DNA of 64,000 nt from Paraburkholderia sediminicola (GTDB lineage Bacteria; Pseudomonadota; Gammaproteobacteria; Burkholderiales; Burkholderiaceae). The DNA is taken from the NCBI RefSeq assembly GCF_902859805.1, contig NZ_CADIKC010000005.1:62001-126000 (forward strand), given 5' to 3'. A program made the translations under genes and the position numbers. A model generated the notes under the pieces. That model was not told where the DNA came from. It saw only the letters and a list, made by a program, of their open reading frames with translations, and did not search any database. Shown one piece after another: positions 52,409 through 60,912 of the stretch. Numbering within the stretch: position 1 is the stretch's first letter; every line of letters starts with the position of its first letter.

Positions 52409-53647
52409 TTAAACCAGTTCAATGCCCATTGCGGTCGCTTCGCCGCCGCCGATGCACAGCGTCGCGACACCGCGCTTCAGACCGCGATTTTTCAACGCAC
52501 CGATCAGCGTGACGAGAATCCGCGCGCCCGATGCGCCGATCGGATGACCGAGTGCGCAGGCGCCGCCGTTCACGTTGACCTTGTCGTGCGGCAGGTGATG
52601 TTCCTTCATTGCAGCCATCGTGACCACTGCGAACGCCTCGTTGACCTCGTACAGATCCACTTCGTCGGCGCGCCAGCCGTTCTTCTCGAACAGCTTGCGA
52701 ATCGCACCGACCGGTGCGGTGGTGAACTTCGCGGGCTCCTGAGCGAAGGTGGAGTGGCCGACCACGCGGGCAAGCGGTTCGACGCCGAGACGCTTCGCGG
52801 TCGATTCACGCATCATCACGAGCGCTGCGGCGCCATCCGAAATCGACGACGAATTCGCTGCCGTCACCGTGCCGGTTTTGCTGAACGCCGGTTTGAGCGT
52901 CGGAATCTTGTCGAGGTTCGCCTTGAACGGCTGCTCGTCGTGATCGATGGTCACGTCACCCTTGCGGCTTTCCACCTTTACCGGAGCGATTTCCCACGTG
53001 AACGAACCGTCTTCATTCGCACGCTTTGCACGGTTCAGGGACTCGACGGCGAACGCGTCCTGCGCTTCGCGCGTGAAGTCGAACGAGGCCGCGCATTCCT
53101 CGGCGAAGGTGCCCATCAGACGACCTTTTTCGTAGGCGTCTTCGAGGCCGTCGTAGAACATGTGGTCGATCACCTGGCCGTGGCCCATGCGCATGCCGTT
53201 GCGCGCTTTCGGCAACAGATACGGCGCGTTCGTCATGCTCTCCATGCCGCCCGCGACGATCACATCGACCGAGCCCGCGGCCAGCATGTCGTGCGCGAAC
53301 ATCGCCGCGCGCATGCCGGAGCCGCACATCTTGTTGACGGTGGTGCTGCCGGTGGCGAGCGGCAAGCCGGCGCCGAGCGCGGCCTGACGCGCGGGCGCCT
53401 GGCCGAGGCCGGCGGGCAGCACGCAACCCATCACCACTTCGTCGATCTGCTCGGGTTTCAACCCGGCGCGTTGCACGGCGGCTTCAATCGCAACCGAGCC
53501 CAACTGCGGCGCGGTTAGCGTTGCGAAATCGCCCTGAAATGCCGCCATCGGCGTACGGGCCACACCTACGATTACGATCGGATCAGACTTTGTCTCGCTC
53601 ATGTTTGTCTCACTCATGCGGGTTTCATTCGTGCGGGTTTCAATCAT
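52409..53647 (-). CDS. Acetyl-CoA acetyltransferase (thiolase)
   Basis: This is a thiolase of 412 residues catalysing acetyl-CoA/acetoacetyl-CoA interconversion or beta-ketothiolysis. The acylated Cys is in NKMCGSGMRAAMF, and GACALGHPIGASGAR and CIGGGEATAMGI supply the catalytic His and second Cys. The N-terminus is odd: four 15-nt tandem repeats encode ETRTN, ETRMS, ETNMS and ETKSD. This leaves three in-frame ATGs (53647, 53617, 53602) with no clear ribosome site, so the true start is uncertain. The longest form overlaps the carbonic anhydrase stop by 8 nt. Confidence 0.94.
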   Translation of the reverse strand: MIETRTNETRMSETNMSETKSDPIVIVGVARTPMAAFQGDFATLTAPQLGSVAIEAAVQRAGLKPEQIDEVVMGCVLPAGLGQAPARQAALGAGLPLATGSTTVNKMCGSGMRAAMFAHDMLAAGSVDVIVAGGMESMTNAPYLLPKARNGMRMGHGQVIDHMFYDGLEDAYEKGRLMGTFAEECAASFDFTREAQDAFAVESLNRAKRANEDGSFTWEIAPVKVESRKGDVTIDHDEQPFKANLDKIPTLKPAFSKTGTVTAANSSSISDGAAALVMMRESTAKRLGVEPLARVVGHSTFAQEPAKFTTAPVGAIRKLFEKNGWRADEVDLYEVNEAFAVVTMAAMKEHHLPHDKVNVNGGACALGHPIGASGARILVTLIGALKNRGLKRGVATLCIGGGEATAMGIELV

Positions 53648-54416
53648 GTTTAAGCTGTTTGATCACACCTTCGACGATGGCCGGCACGTCGCCGAGCTGG
53701 GCCGCTTCGGCGGCCGCCGCATCGTTGTCTTCCTGGTACGCACCGCCGGCCGACACAGCAGCAATGCAGCGCCTATAGGTTGCATCGAGTGCCGCGGGGT
53801 CGTTGATTGTCATGCCGAGGTCGCGCACCTTGCCGTCATGCACGCCATACACCCAGCCGTGCACCGTGAGTTCCTGGCCGCGCGCCCACGCGTCATTGAT
53901 GATGGTGGTCCGGCATACGTTCATAACCTGTTCAATCGCATTCAGTTCGACCAGCCGCCGATGACGCGCCTCACCGAGCGGCCACTCTTCGATCAGCGCA
54001 GCATGCTTGGTGCGCACGTCCTGCACGTGATGCAGCCAGTTATCCGCCAGACCCACGCGCCGGCCGTGCAGCGCCGCGCCGACGCCTGAGCAGCCGTAGT
54101 GACCCACCACCATGATGTGCTTGACCTTCAACAGATCGACGGCGAACTGGATCACAGAAAGGCAATTCAGATCCGTATGCACCACCACGTTGGCGATATT
54201 TCTGTGCACGAACACTTCGCCTGGCGGCAGGCCGATGATCTGGTTGGCCGGCACGCGCGAATCGGAACAGCCGATCCACAGATATTCGGGTGTCTGCTGG
54301 TGCGCGAGACGCGAGAAGTACTCCGGGTCTTCTGAGAGCTTGCGGGCCACCCACGCGTCGTTGTTGTCGAACAGGTGGGCAAGCGGATTGGCAGCGGGAG
54401 AATCGTTCGTGTTCAT
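53640..54416 (-). CDS. can: Beta-class carbonic anhydrase
   Basis: This is a zinc enzyme of 258 residues that hydrates CO2. The zinc ligands are Cys50 in GCSDSRVPANQ, His106 and Cys109 in GHYGCSGV, and the catalytic Asp52-Arg54 dyad is kept. A Can/CynT-like core of about 210 residues is followed by a 40-residue Ala-rich tail. The start at MNTNDSP is preferred; a 51-codon upstream extension has no motif support. It overlaps the thiolase start. Confidence 0.93.
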   Translation of the reverse strand: MNTNDSPAANPLAHLFDNNDAWVARKLSEDPEYFSRLAHQQTPEYLWIGCSDSRVPANQIIGLPPGEVFVHRNIANVVVHTDLNCLSVIQFAVDLLKVKHIMVVGHYGCSGVGAALHGRRVGLADNWLHHVQDVRTKHAALIEEWPLGEARHRRLVELNAIEQVMNVCRTTIINDAWARGQELTVHGWVYGVHDGKVRDLGMTINDPAALDATYRRCIAAVSAGGAYQEDNDAAAAEAAQLGDVPAIVEGVIKQLKHD

Positions 54417-54510
54417 GTTGAGTCTTGGCGGTTGCTCGACCGATTGACCGGTCGATGTCGTTGCATAAGGTTCGGACGATGCATTCAACGATGCGGGCAG
54501 CGCATAGTGC

Positions 54511-56340
54511 TTACGCCACGCGCACGGTGCGTTCATCTGCCTGGTTCTCCGGGATGCCGGACGCCGCATCGGCGAAGCGTTCCGGATAGCGGATGCAGAA
54601 GCGCACGCTGCTGTCGTACGGGAAAAAGTCGGGCAGTTCGCCTTTCAATAGATGATCCTTGTGCCGTTGCCACAGCGCTGGATCGAAGAAGTCCGCGTGA
54701 TGTTGCATGAAGGACCGGCGCACGCGTGGATCGCCGAGCAGAAACGTGCCGTATGTCTCCGGGAAAATGTCGTGCGGGCCGACCGAATACCACGGCTCGC
54801 CCGACATTTCGTCTTCCTCGTAACGCGGCGCCGGCACCGCGCGCACGTTGCATTCCGTCAGGTATTCGATTTCATCGTAGTCGTAGAACACGACGCGGCC
54901 GTGACGCGTCACGCCGAAGTTCTTGTACAGCATGTCGCCAGGGAAGATGTTCGCCTGCATCAATTCCTTGATCGCGTTGCCATATTCCTTGATGCCGTGC
55001 TCGACGTCGTCATCGCTGCCGTTCTGCAGGAACAGGTTGAGCGGTACCATCCGGCGTTCGATATACATGTGGCGAATCACCAGGTTGTCGCCGTCGTATT
55101 CGATCAAGGACGGCACTTCCTTTTCGAGTTCGCGCAACAGCGCTTCGTCGAGCCGCGAAATGGGCAGCGCGACGCTCGAATATTCGAGCGTGTCGGCCAT
55201 GCGGCCCAAACGGTCATGACGCTTGACGAGCTGATACTTCCGCTTGATCTGCTCGCGCGTGGTTTCCTTCGGCGGCGGAAAGTGGTCTTTGATCAGCTTG
55301 AATACGTACGGAAACGACGGCAACGTGAACACCAGCATCACGAGCCCCTTGATGCCGGGCGCGATGATGAACGGATCGCTGGAATGCTTCAGATGGTGCA
55401 GCAGATCGCGATAGAACAGATTCTTACCCTGCTTCTGCAAGCCCACCGAGGTATAGATTTCCGCCTTCGGTTTGCCCTGCATGATCGTGCCGAGAAACTC
55501 GACGTAAGCGGAGGGCACTTCCATGTCCACCAGGAAGTACGAATGCGAGAAACTGAAGATAATCAGCAACTGGTCGCGTTTGAGCAGCACCGTATCGAGC
55601 GCGAGCACGCCGGGCTTTACATGGCGCAGCGGCACAGCGAATGGCAGCAACAGATCGCCGTTGATGATCCGTCCGACGATATACGCCGACTTGTTCCGAA
55701 AGAACAGTGACGAAAGCACGTGAATCTGGAAGTTGGGCGCTTCGTCGAACACACCGAACGCGTCGTGGATCGCTTGCATGACGCATTGGACGTCGCGCGT
55801 CAGGTCTTCGAACGGCGGCTCCAGCTGGAAGTTCGTGACGATGCGCTCGAGCGTCGCGGCAAGACCGTCCTTGCCGGGGTAATACGCGCGATAGGTCGGC
55901 TTCGCCGCCGGTTCGTCGTTCTCGATGTATTCGGTCGAGATCGCGGGACGCACGAAAATGAAGTCGTTGTTGAAGTACGAACGGTGCAGGATCTTGCAGC
56001 ACACCGAATTGAAGAACGTCTCCGCGCACTCGGGCTGGCGGTGTGTGGTCAGCAGGCCGATGTAGTGGAGTTTGATCTGCTGCCACACTTCGTCGTCGAT
56101 ATTCTCGGCGTCGTATTCGTCTTCGAGCAGTTCGACGCATTCCTCGACGCGATCGTCATACGAGGTGATGCGCTCGCGCGCCAGCGTTTGCAGGCCATGC
56201 CAGTCTGCGGCTTCGAAGAGCGTTTTGGCATGGATCGCGGCGTCACGGAAGATGCGGTAGTGCCGATCGAATCCTTCGAGCATCGTCTGGGCGACGTCAA
56301 AGCCGATCTGTGACGACAGCAGTTTGGGAAAGTGATTCAT
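54511..56340 (-). CDS. aceK: Isocitrate dehydrogenase kinase/phosphatase
   Basis: This bifunctional enzyme of 609 residues phosphorylates or dephosphorylates isocitrate dehydrogenase to steer carbon into the glyoxylate shunt. The N-terminal MNHFPKLLSSQIGFDVAQ, the ATP-binding region APGIKGLVMLVFTLPSFPYVFK with its lysine, and FYDYDEIEYLTECNVR are typical. The ATG at 56340 fits known AceK starts better than the one 20 codons upstream. It lies 86 nt downstream of a LiuR-like regulator, on the same strand. Confidence 0.95.
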   Translation of the reverse strand: MNHFPKLLSSQIGFDVAQTMLEGFDRHYRIFRDAAIHAKTLFEAADWHGLQTLARERITSYDDRVEECVELLEDEYDAENIDDEVWQQIKLHYIGLLTTHRQPECAETFFNSVCCKILHRSYFNNDFIFVRPAISTEYIENDEPAAKPTYRAYYPGKDGLAATLERIVTNFQLEPPFEDLTRDVQCVMQAIHDAFGVFDEAPNFQIHVLSSLFFRNKSAYIVGRIINGDLLLPFAVPLRHVKPGVLALDTVLLKRDQLLIIFSFSHSYFLVDMEVPSAYVEFLGTIMQGKPKAEIYTSVGLQKQGKNLFYRDLLHHLKHSSDPFIIAPGIKGLVMLVFTLPSFPYVFKLIKDHFPPPKETTREQIKRKYQLVKRHDRLGRMADTLEYSSVALPISRLDEALLRELEKEVPSLIEYDGDNLVIRHMYIERRMVPLNLFLQNGSDDDVEHGIKEYGNAIKELMQANIFPGDMLYKNFGVTRHGRVVFYDYDEIEYLTECNVRAVPAPRYEEDEMSGEPWYSVGPHDIFPETYGTFLLGDPRVRRSFMQHHADFFDPALWQRHKDHLLKGELPDFFPYDSSVRFCIRYPERFADAASGIPENQADERTVRVA

Positions 56341-56426
56341 GTCGGCCGTGCATTCATCCCATGTCGTGAAGACACCCATGATTGTATCGTCCGGGTGCAC
56401 CCGCGGCGCGTCGCGCCGTTCTCCGC

Positions 56427-56831
56427 TCAGGCGGACCTGGTCTCGCGTGAACCGCCTTCCAGCAACGCGCGCGCCTGAGTTTCGTATTGCGCGAGGTCTT
56501 CGAGCGTTGCGTTCAGATCTTCCAGTTGACGTTCGAGCACGTCGCGATGTCGCGCCACCGTGGCAAGGAAGGCCTGCAATTGCGGCACGGTGTCGGTCGG
56601 CGACTCGTAGACGTCGAGCAGATCGCGGATCTCCGACAGCGTGAAGCCGAGGCGCTTGCCGCGCAGCGTGAGCTTCAGGCGGGTCCGGTCGCGGCCCGAA
56701 TAGACGCGCCGCAAGCCGCTCGATCCCTCGCGGCTGGGCGAGAGTAAACCCTGGTCTTCGTAGAAGCGGATCGCCCGCGGCGTGACGTCGAATTCCCGCG
56801 CGAGCTCGGTGATCGTGTATTGCGTGTTCAT
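56427..56831 (-). CDS. liuR: MerR family regulator, LiuR-like
   Basis: This is a 134-residue MerR regulator. The N-terminal winged helix is YTITELAREFDVTPRAIRFYEDQGLLSPSR, followed by a dimerisation coiled coil (about 75-125) without metal-binding cysteines. It resembles LiuR, the regulator of leucine/isovalerate utilisation. A MerR-type promoter with a 19-bp spacer holding the palindrome ACGT-TT-ACGT lies just upstream, so it probably autoregulates and also controls the divergent MBL gene. Confidence 0.85.
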   Translation of the reverse strand: MNTQYTITELAREFDVTPRAIRFYEDQGLLSPSREGSSGLRRVYSGRDRTRLKLTLRGKRLGFTLSEIRDLLDVYESPTDTVPQLQAFLATVARHRDVLERQLEDLNATLEDLAQYETQARALLEGGSRETRSA

Positions 56832-56863
56832 CGGGGCATCCCGTAGCCGGGCAGAAAATCGGA

Positions 56864-56898
56864 TTGAACGATAGAATCGACGTTTACGTTATCGTCAA
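56864..56898. promoter_or_regulatory. Divergent MerR-type promoters with central palindrome
   Basis: Leftward: TTGACG (56898-56893), 19-nt spacer, TATCGT (56873-56868). Rightward: TTGAAC (56864-56869), 20-nt spacer, TATCGT (56890-56895). ACGTTTACGT (56880-56889) sits within both spacers. Long 19-20 bp spacers are the hallmark of MerR-activated promoters. The core resembles the LiuR motif as I remember it. Confidence 0.6.
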
Positions 56899-57019
56899 CT
56901 TGATCGAAACGCAACTACGGCGCAATACGGCACCGGCATGTCCCGGCCGGGCCGCAACCACGCCATCCGGCATCGCATACCTCGCCATGCCGGACGGCCG
57001 ACGGAGGAAGACAATCACA

Positions 57020-58093
57020 ATGAATGCACTCGAACATCAACTCGACTACCCGTTCAAGGACACCTTGCCCGAAGCGGGCCAGACGATGGAAGTCGCGCCC
57101 GGCGTGTTCTGGCTGCGCATGCCGCTGCCGTTCGCCCTCGACCACATCAACCTGTGGCTGCTACGCGATGAGATCGACGGTCAACAAGGCTGGACGGTAG
57201 TCGACTGCGGTATTACGTCGGACACGATCAAGGAGAACTGGGAGAAAGTGTTCGACTCGGTGCTCGACGGCCTGCCGGTGCTGCGCGTGATCGTCACGCA
57301 TTGCCACCCGGACCACATTGGCCTTGCGCACTGGATTTGCAGCGGCGGCGACAAGAAACGCTGGGACGTGCGCTTGTGGATGACGCTTGGCGAATACATG
57401 CAGGCCCGCGTGATGGCGGCAGGCGACGGCTCCAATGCAGGCGGTGAGGGCGCGGCGCGCCATTTCGCGCGTCACGGCCTGAACGACGAGACGTCGCTCG
57501 AGAAGCTGCGCAATCGCACGAGCTACTACTCGAGCCTCGTGCCGGCGATTCCTGGGCAGTACCGCCGCCTGCGCGAAGCCGATGGCGTGAAGATCGGCGG
57601 CAAGACGTGGCGCGTGGTAACGGGCTTCGGCCATTCGCCGGAACACTGCGCGTTGCATTGCGAAGAGACGGGCACGCTGATCTCCGGCGACATGGTGCTG
57701 CCGCGTATTTCGACCAACGTCTCGGTGTTCGACATGGAACCCGAAAGCACGCCGCTCGCGCTGTATCTGGAATCGCTCGGCCGCTACGAGACGATGCCTG
57801 AAGACACGCTCGTGCTGCCGTCGCATGGCAAGCCGTTTCGTGGCGTGCGTACGCGGATCAAGCAGTTGCGCGAGCATCATGACGCGCGCCTTGCCGAGGT
57901 GATGGCGGCATGTACGGAGAAACCGTGTAGCGCCGCTGACATCGTGCCAATCATGTTCCGCCGTCAGCTCGACATCCATCAGATGACATTCGCGATGGGC
58001 GAAGCACTCGCGCACCTGCATCTTCTGTGGCACGCGGGCAAGCTCGCGCGGAGCGAGAACGCGGATGGCTTGATCCGTTTTGCGACGGCCTAA
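57020..58093 (+). CDS. MBL-fold metallo-hydrolase
   Basis: This is a cytoplasmic metallo-beta-lactamase-fold protein of 357 residues. The zinc motif is THCHPDHIGLAHW, with later ligands in GHSPEHCAL and SGDMVLP and a final histidine in PSHGKPF. A C-terminal helical extension (about 280-357) is present. GGAGG precedes the ATG. It is divergent from the LiuR-like gene and shares its MerR-type promoter region, which suggests induction with leucine or acyl-CoA catabolism. The substrate, perhaps a CoA thioester or lactone, is unknown. Confidence 0.88.
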   Translation: MNALEHQLDYPFKDTLPEAGQTMEVAPGVFWLRMPLPFALDHINLWLLRDEIDGQQGWTVVDCGITSDTIKENWEKVFDSVLDGLPVLRVIVTHCHPDHIGLAHWICSGGDKKRWDVRLWMTLGEYMQARVMAAGDGSNAGGEGAARHFARHGLNDETSLEKLRNRTSYYSSLVPAIPGQYRRLREADGVKIGGKTWRVVTGFGHSPEHCALHCEETGTLISGDMVLPRISTNVSVFDMEPESTPLALYLESLGRYETMPEDTLVLPSHGKPFRGVRTRIKQLREHHDARLAEVMAACTEKPCSAADIVPIMFRRQLDIHQMTFAMGEALAHLHLLWHAGKLARSENADGLIRFATA

Positions 58094-58284
58094 TGCGCCG
58101 CAGTCTTGGCGCTGTCAGTGTTTTCTGAACGGTTTGACGGGCTAGCGCCGTAGCGACGTCAGTGTTTTTCGATTGTCAGGCGCGAATTTACGTTAGTTCA
58201 ATTAATCGTCGCTTTAACGAGCTTGCGAATGCCTTTCTGTCACTAGAATGCGACCCCATTTAGGTAGTAATGGGAGAAAACAAA

Positions 58285-60234
58285 GTGAGCAGATTGGCGT
58301 TTGTTAGATGGGTGATCGCATGCATCATCCCGATTGTGCTTTTCGGTTGTGGTGGCAGTATTGACAGCGGGAACAGCGGCAGTGCTGACGGCGGGAGAGC
58401 CGACAATGCATCCCCCCCGCAGGCTGCCGCCACGGTGATGATCTACGTAGTTGGGTCGGATCTCGAGTCGAAAAGCAATCAGGCTAGCAACAACCTGAAG
58501 GATCTGGTCGCGGCAACCGCGTCAAAGGACGTGAACGTCGTCGTCACCACCGGCGCGGCAAACAAGAAGGACCCTGCTGGTCTGGTTACCGACTGGACTA
58601 CGGTTCGCCGATATGTCGTCCAGAACGGCAAACTCCAGTTAAAGGAGGATCTCGGCAAAGCGAACATGCTTGAATCGAAAACCTTGTCCGACTTCGTGAT
58701 ATGGGCCCGAAACGCATATCCGGCGACGAACTATCGCCTGGTCATGTGGGACCACGGCGGCGGAACCCAAGGGTTCGGCACAGACGAGATGTTCCCTGAC
58801 TCGCCGTCGATGTCGCTGCCGGCAATGCAGACGGCGCTCGCCACTGCGAAACAGCAGACAGGTATCCACTTCGACCTGATCGGCTTCGACGCGTGCTTGA
58901 TGGCGACTACCGAGGTGGCATCTGCACTTGCACCGTATGCGGACTATCTGGCCGCGTCGGAGGAACTGGAGCCCGGCAGTGGCTGGGATTACCGCACCGT
59001 GTTCTCGTCGCTCGCGGCGCAGCCGACGATGGATCCGGTGCAGTTTGGCCGGATCATCACAGATAGCTACATCGCACGCCAGAAAAAAGAAAGCGACGAG
59101 CAGGTGGCTTCCGGCGCGCTGGCACGTGCAGACTCAGACATCACGTTCTCAGTGACCGACCTCAGCCGGGTTGCCGCGATCACCGAAGCGCTCGCGCCGT
59201 TTGCGGATGAGTTGTCGTCGTACGCGCAACGGTCCACTGACAACTGGACGCGCCTGGCGCGCGAGCGCGTATTGACAACGAGCTTCGGCGCGATGTCGTC
59301 GCATAACCACATTGCTGATTTGGCCGACCTGGGCGTCTTTGCAGACAGACTGACGGCGGCCGGTATAACCACTGACACCGGCAGGCGGGTTTCGTCGGCG
59401 GTGCGTAACGCAGTTGTGTATCGGGTGAATGGGCAGCTGGCCCTGTCGGCCACCGGCTTGAGCATCTATTTCCCATCGCGACAGCTCACGCAGGATGACA
59501 GCACGCAGTACGCCAAGCTCGACTTCTCGCCTTCCTACAAGTCGCTGATCAACGCGTATGTGAAGTTCGCTGACCTGCAGACGCCGCTTATCACGATCGA
59601 CACCAGCCGCTCGAGTGGTGCGATGCTTCGGGCGGCGGTGACGAGCGCTTTCGGTCAGAAGGACGCTGGACTCTACATGACATCGCCGACCCAGACTCCG
59701 GGCGTCGTGCAGGTGCTAGCAGGCCGCCCGATCGGTGTTGGTTCGTCTCTGTCAGGTGGCATCACGACGAAGATGGACGACGAATGGTACTGGCTCAACG
59801 GCCGCCTTGCCACCGTAGAATTACTGGCGGACGAGACGCGCATGATCGACGGCGCCGAGCAAACCGTGTCTTCGTTGGGCGTGGGCGTGTTTGTGAACAA
59901 TGAATTTTCAGTTCTCGTTTTCGAACGCGTCGAAGGCTCGGAAACGTTGACGTTCGTCGGCCGATACGAGGGTGAGTCGAGTTCGTCCATCTCGGTTTCT
60001 CCACGCACCGACAACGACATCAAATCTACCGACAAGGTCGCGCTGGCGATTGTGAGCTACGATCTGGTAAAGCAAGACGTGGTTTCGGTTCAACCGTCTG
60101 AAATGACCTTCGACGCTGGCAAGCTGGAGTTGAAGCAGCTTGGGGTGCAGTCGGTGACAAGTGACTTGCGGATGATGGTTAGCGACTTCCGGGAAACCTC
60201 CCAGATGACCGCCCCGATCCCGCACAGCTTCTGA
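58285..60234 (+). CDS. Clostripain-family (C11) cysteine peptidase lipoprotein
   Basis: This is a predicted lipoprotein of 649 residues with a signal peptide and lipobox ending VLFGC (Cys22). The C11 catalytic pair is His157 in WDHGGGTQGFG and Cys204 in GFDACLMATTEVA, inside a caspase-like region (about 45-370). The C-terminal ~270 residues are beta-rich and not recognised. I use the GTG at 58285 because GGGAG lies 8 nt upstream; an in-frame ATG at 58270 has a weaker site. It looks less typical of a core gene and is followed by an IS remnant, so it may be acquired. Target unknown. Confidence 0.87.
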   Translation: MSRLAFVRWVIACIIPIVLFGCGGSIDSGNSGSADGGRADNASPPQAAATVMIYVVGSDLESKSNQASNNLKDLVAATASKDVNVVVTTGAANKKDPAGLVTDWTTVRRYVVQNGKLQLKEDLGKANMLESKTLSDFVIWARNAYPATNYRLVMWDHGGGTQGFGTDEMFPDSPSMSLPAMQTALATAKQQTGIHFDLIGFDACLMATTEVASALAPYADYLAASEELEPGSGWDYRTVFSSLAAQPTMDPVQFGRIITDSYIARQKKESDEQVASGALARADSDITFSVTDLSRVAAITEALAPFADELSSYAQRSTDNWTRLARERVLTTSFGAMSSHNHIADLADLGVFADRLTAAGITTDTGRRVSSAVRNAVVYRVNGQLALSATGLSIYFPSRQLTQDDSTQYAKLDFSPSYKSLINAYVKFADLQTPLITIDTSRSSGAMLRAAVTSAFGQKDAGLYMTSPTQTPGVVQVLAGRPIGVGSSLSGGITTKMDDEWYWLNGRLATVELLADETRMIDGAEQTVSSLGVGVFVNNEFSVLVFERVEGSETLTFVGRYEGESSSSISVSPRTDNDIKSTDKVALAIVSYDLVKQDVVSVQPSEMTFDAGKLELKQLGVQSVTSDLRMMVSDFRETSQMTAPIPHSF

Positions 60235-60237
60235 TTT

Positions 60238-60277
60238 TTTGCTGCGGCGTTCCGCTGACGCGGCGCGCCGCAGCAAA
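60238..60277. terminator. Stem-loop after the clostripain-like gene
   Basis: TTTGCTGCGGCG and CGCCGCAGCAAA form a perfect 12-bp stem with a 16-nt loop, 3 nt after the stop codon. There is no U-tract on the exit side. Confidence 0.65.
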
Positions 60278-60912
60278 GTGCCCCTTCCATCCCTACGCAA
60301 TTGAGCAGCGACAGCAAAGGGCGTATACCCCGCACCCTGCTGAGTGTGGATTCACGCGCCGGCTTCACGAAAGCCACGTGGACAGCATGGCCCGTCGTGC
60401 GTGACGGCCGTGCCTGGATGCATCAACGCTTGCTCTTCGGCGGCCCTGCCTTCGGCTGCCTCGGTGGACGCCCGGATCCCCGCGAGATTTTCGTAAATTA
60501 GCTATGAGGTGGCTTGAGCCGCGTCCAGCAAATCAAGGCGCAAGCCGAAAACACGGGCGTACGTTTCGTGAATGAGTTGCGAGACTCCTGCTTCTTGCCA
60601 TGATGCGAGCCGTCGCGAGCAAGGCAATGCCCGAACGGACCAGAACCTCTTGCGGCAGCTGATTTCACCCAATGCCGGAGCGCGGCACGAACATGATGCC
60701 CGTCAGCGCGGCACGGTCGGGAGTCGGTCCGCGTATTGGCGATTACGCGGTGCCCGAGCAGGTAAATGCGGTTTGATGAGTAACTAGAATTCGTCGCCAA
60801 TGAATTCTCTAGGTATCGCTTCCTGTTGGACAAAACAAGACGGGAAGTTAACCCCAAGTCAAAAAGGTTAGCAGACCCAAAACCTGATTTCGCAACAGCT
60901 TCCAAGTCATGG
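60278..60912. other. Degraded region between peptidase and peptide-binding genes
   Basis: About 635 nt with no intact gene. The middle part (60502-60780) is an IS5-type transposase remnant, listed separately. The left part (60301-60501) is an open rightward frame that resembles nothing I know. Confidence 0.5.
60502..60780 (-). pseudogene. Remnant of an IS5-family transposase
   Basis: Read leftwards, fragments match the N-terminal OrfA region of IS5/IS427-type transposases in order: LPARAPRNRQYADRLPTVPR, then after a frame change ALTGIMFVPRSGIG and LPQEVL, then after another change WQEAGVSQLIHE, ending at a TAG at 60502. At least two frameshifts and an internal stop break it. No terminal repeats are visible and the DDE part is missing. 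It marks an old insertion. Confidence 0.6.

Noticed and set aside
60301..60501. A 66-codon plus-strand frame beside the transposase remnant
   Set aside because: No ribosome site and no resemblance to a known protein; lies in a degraded region.
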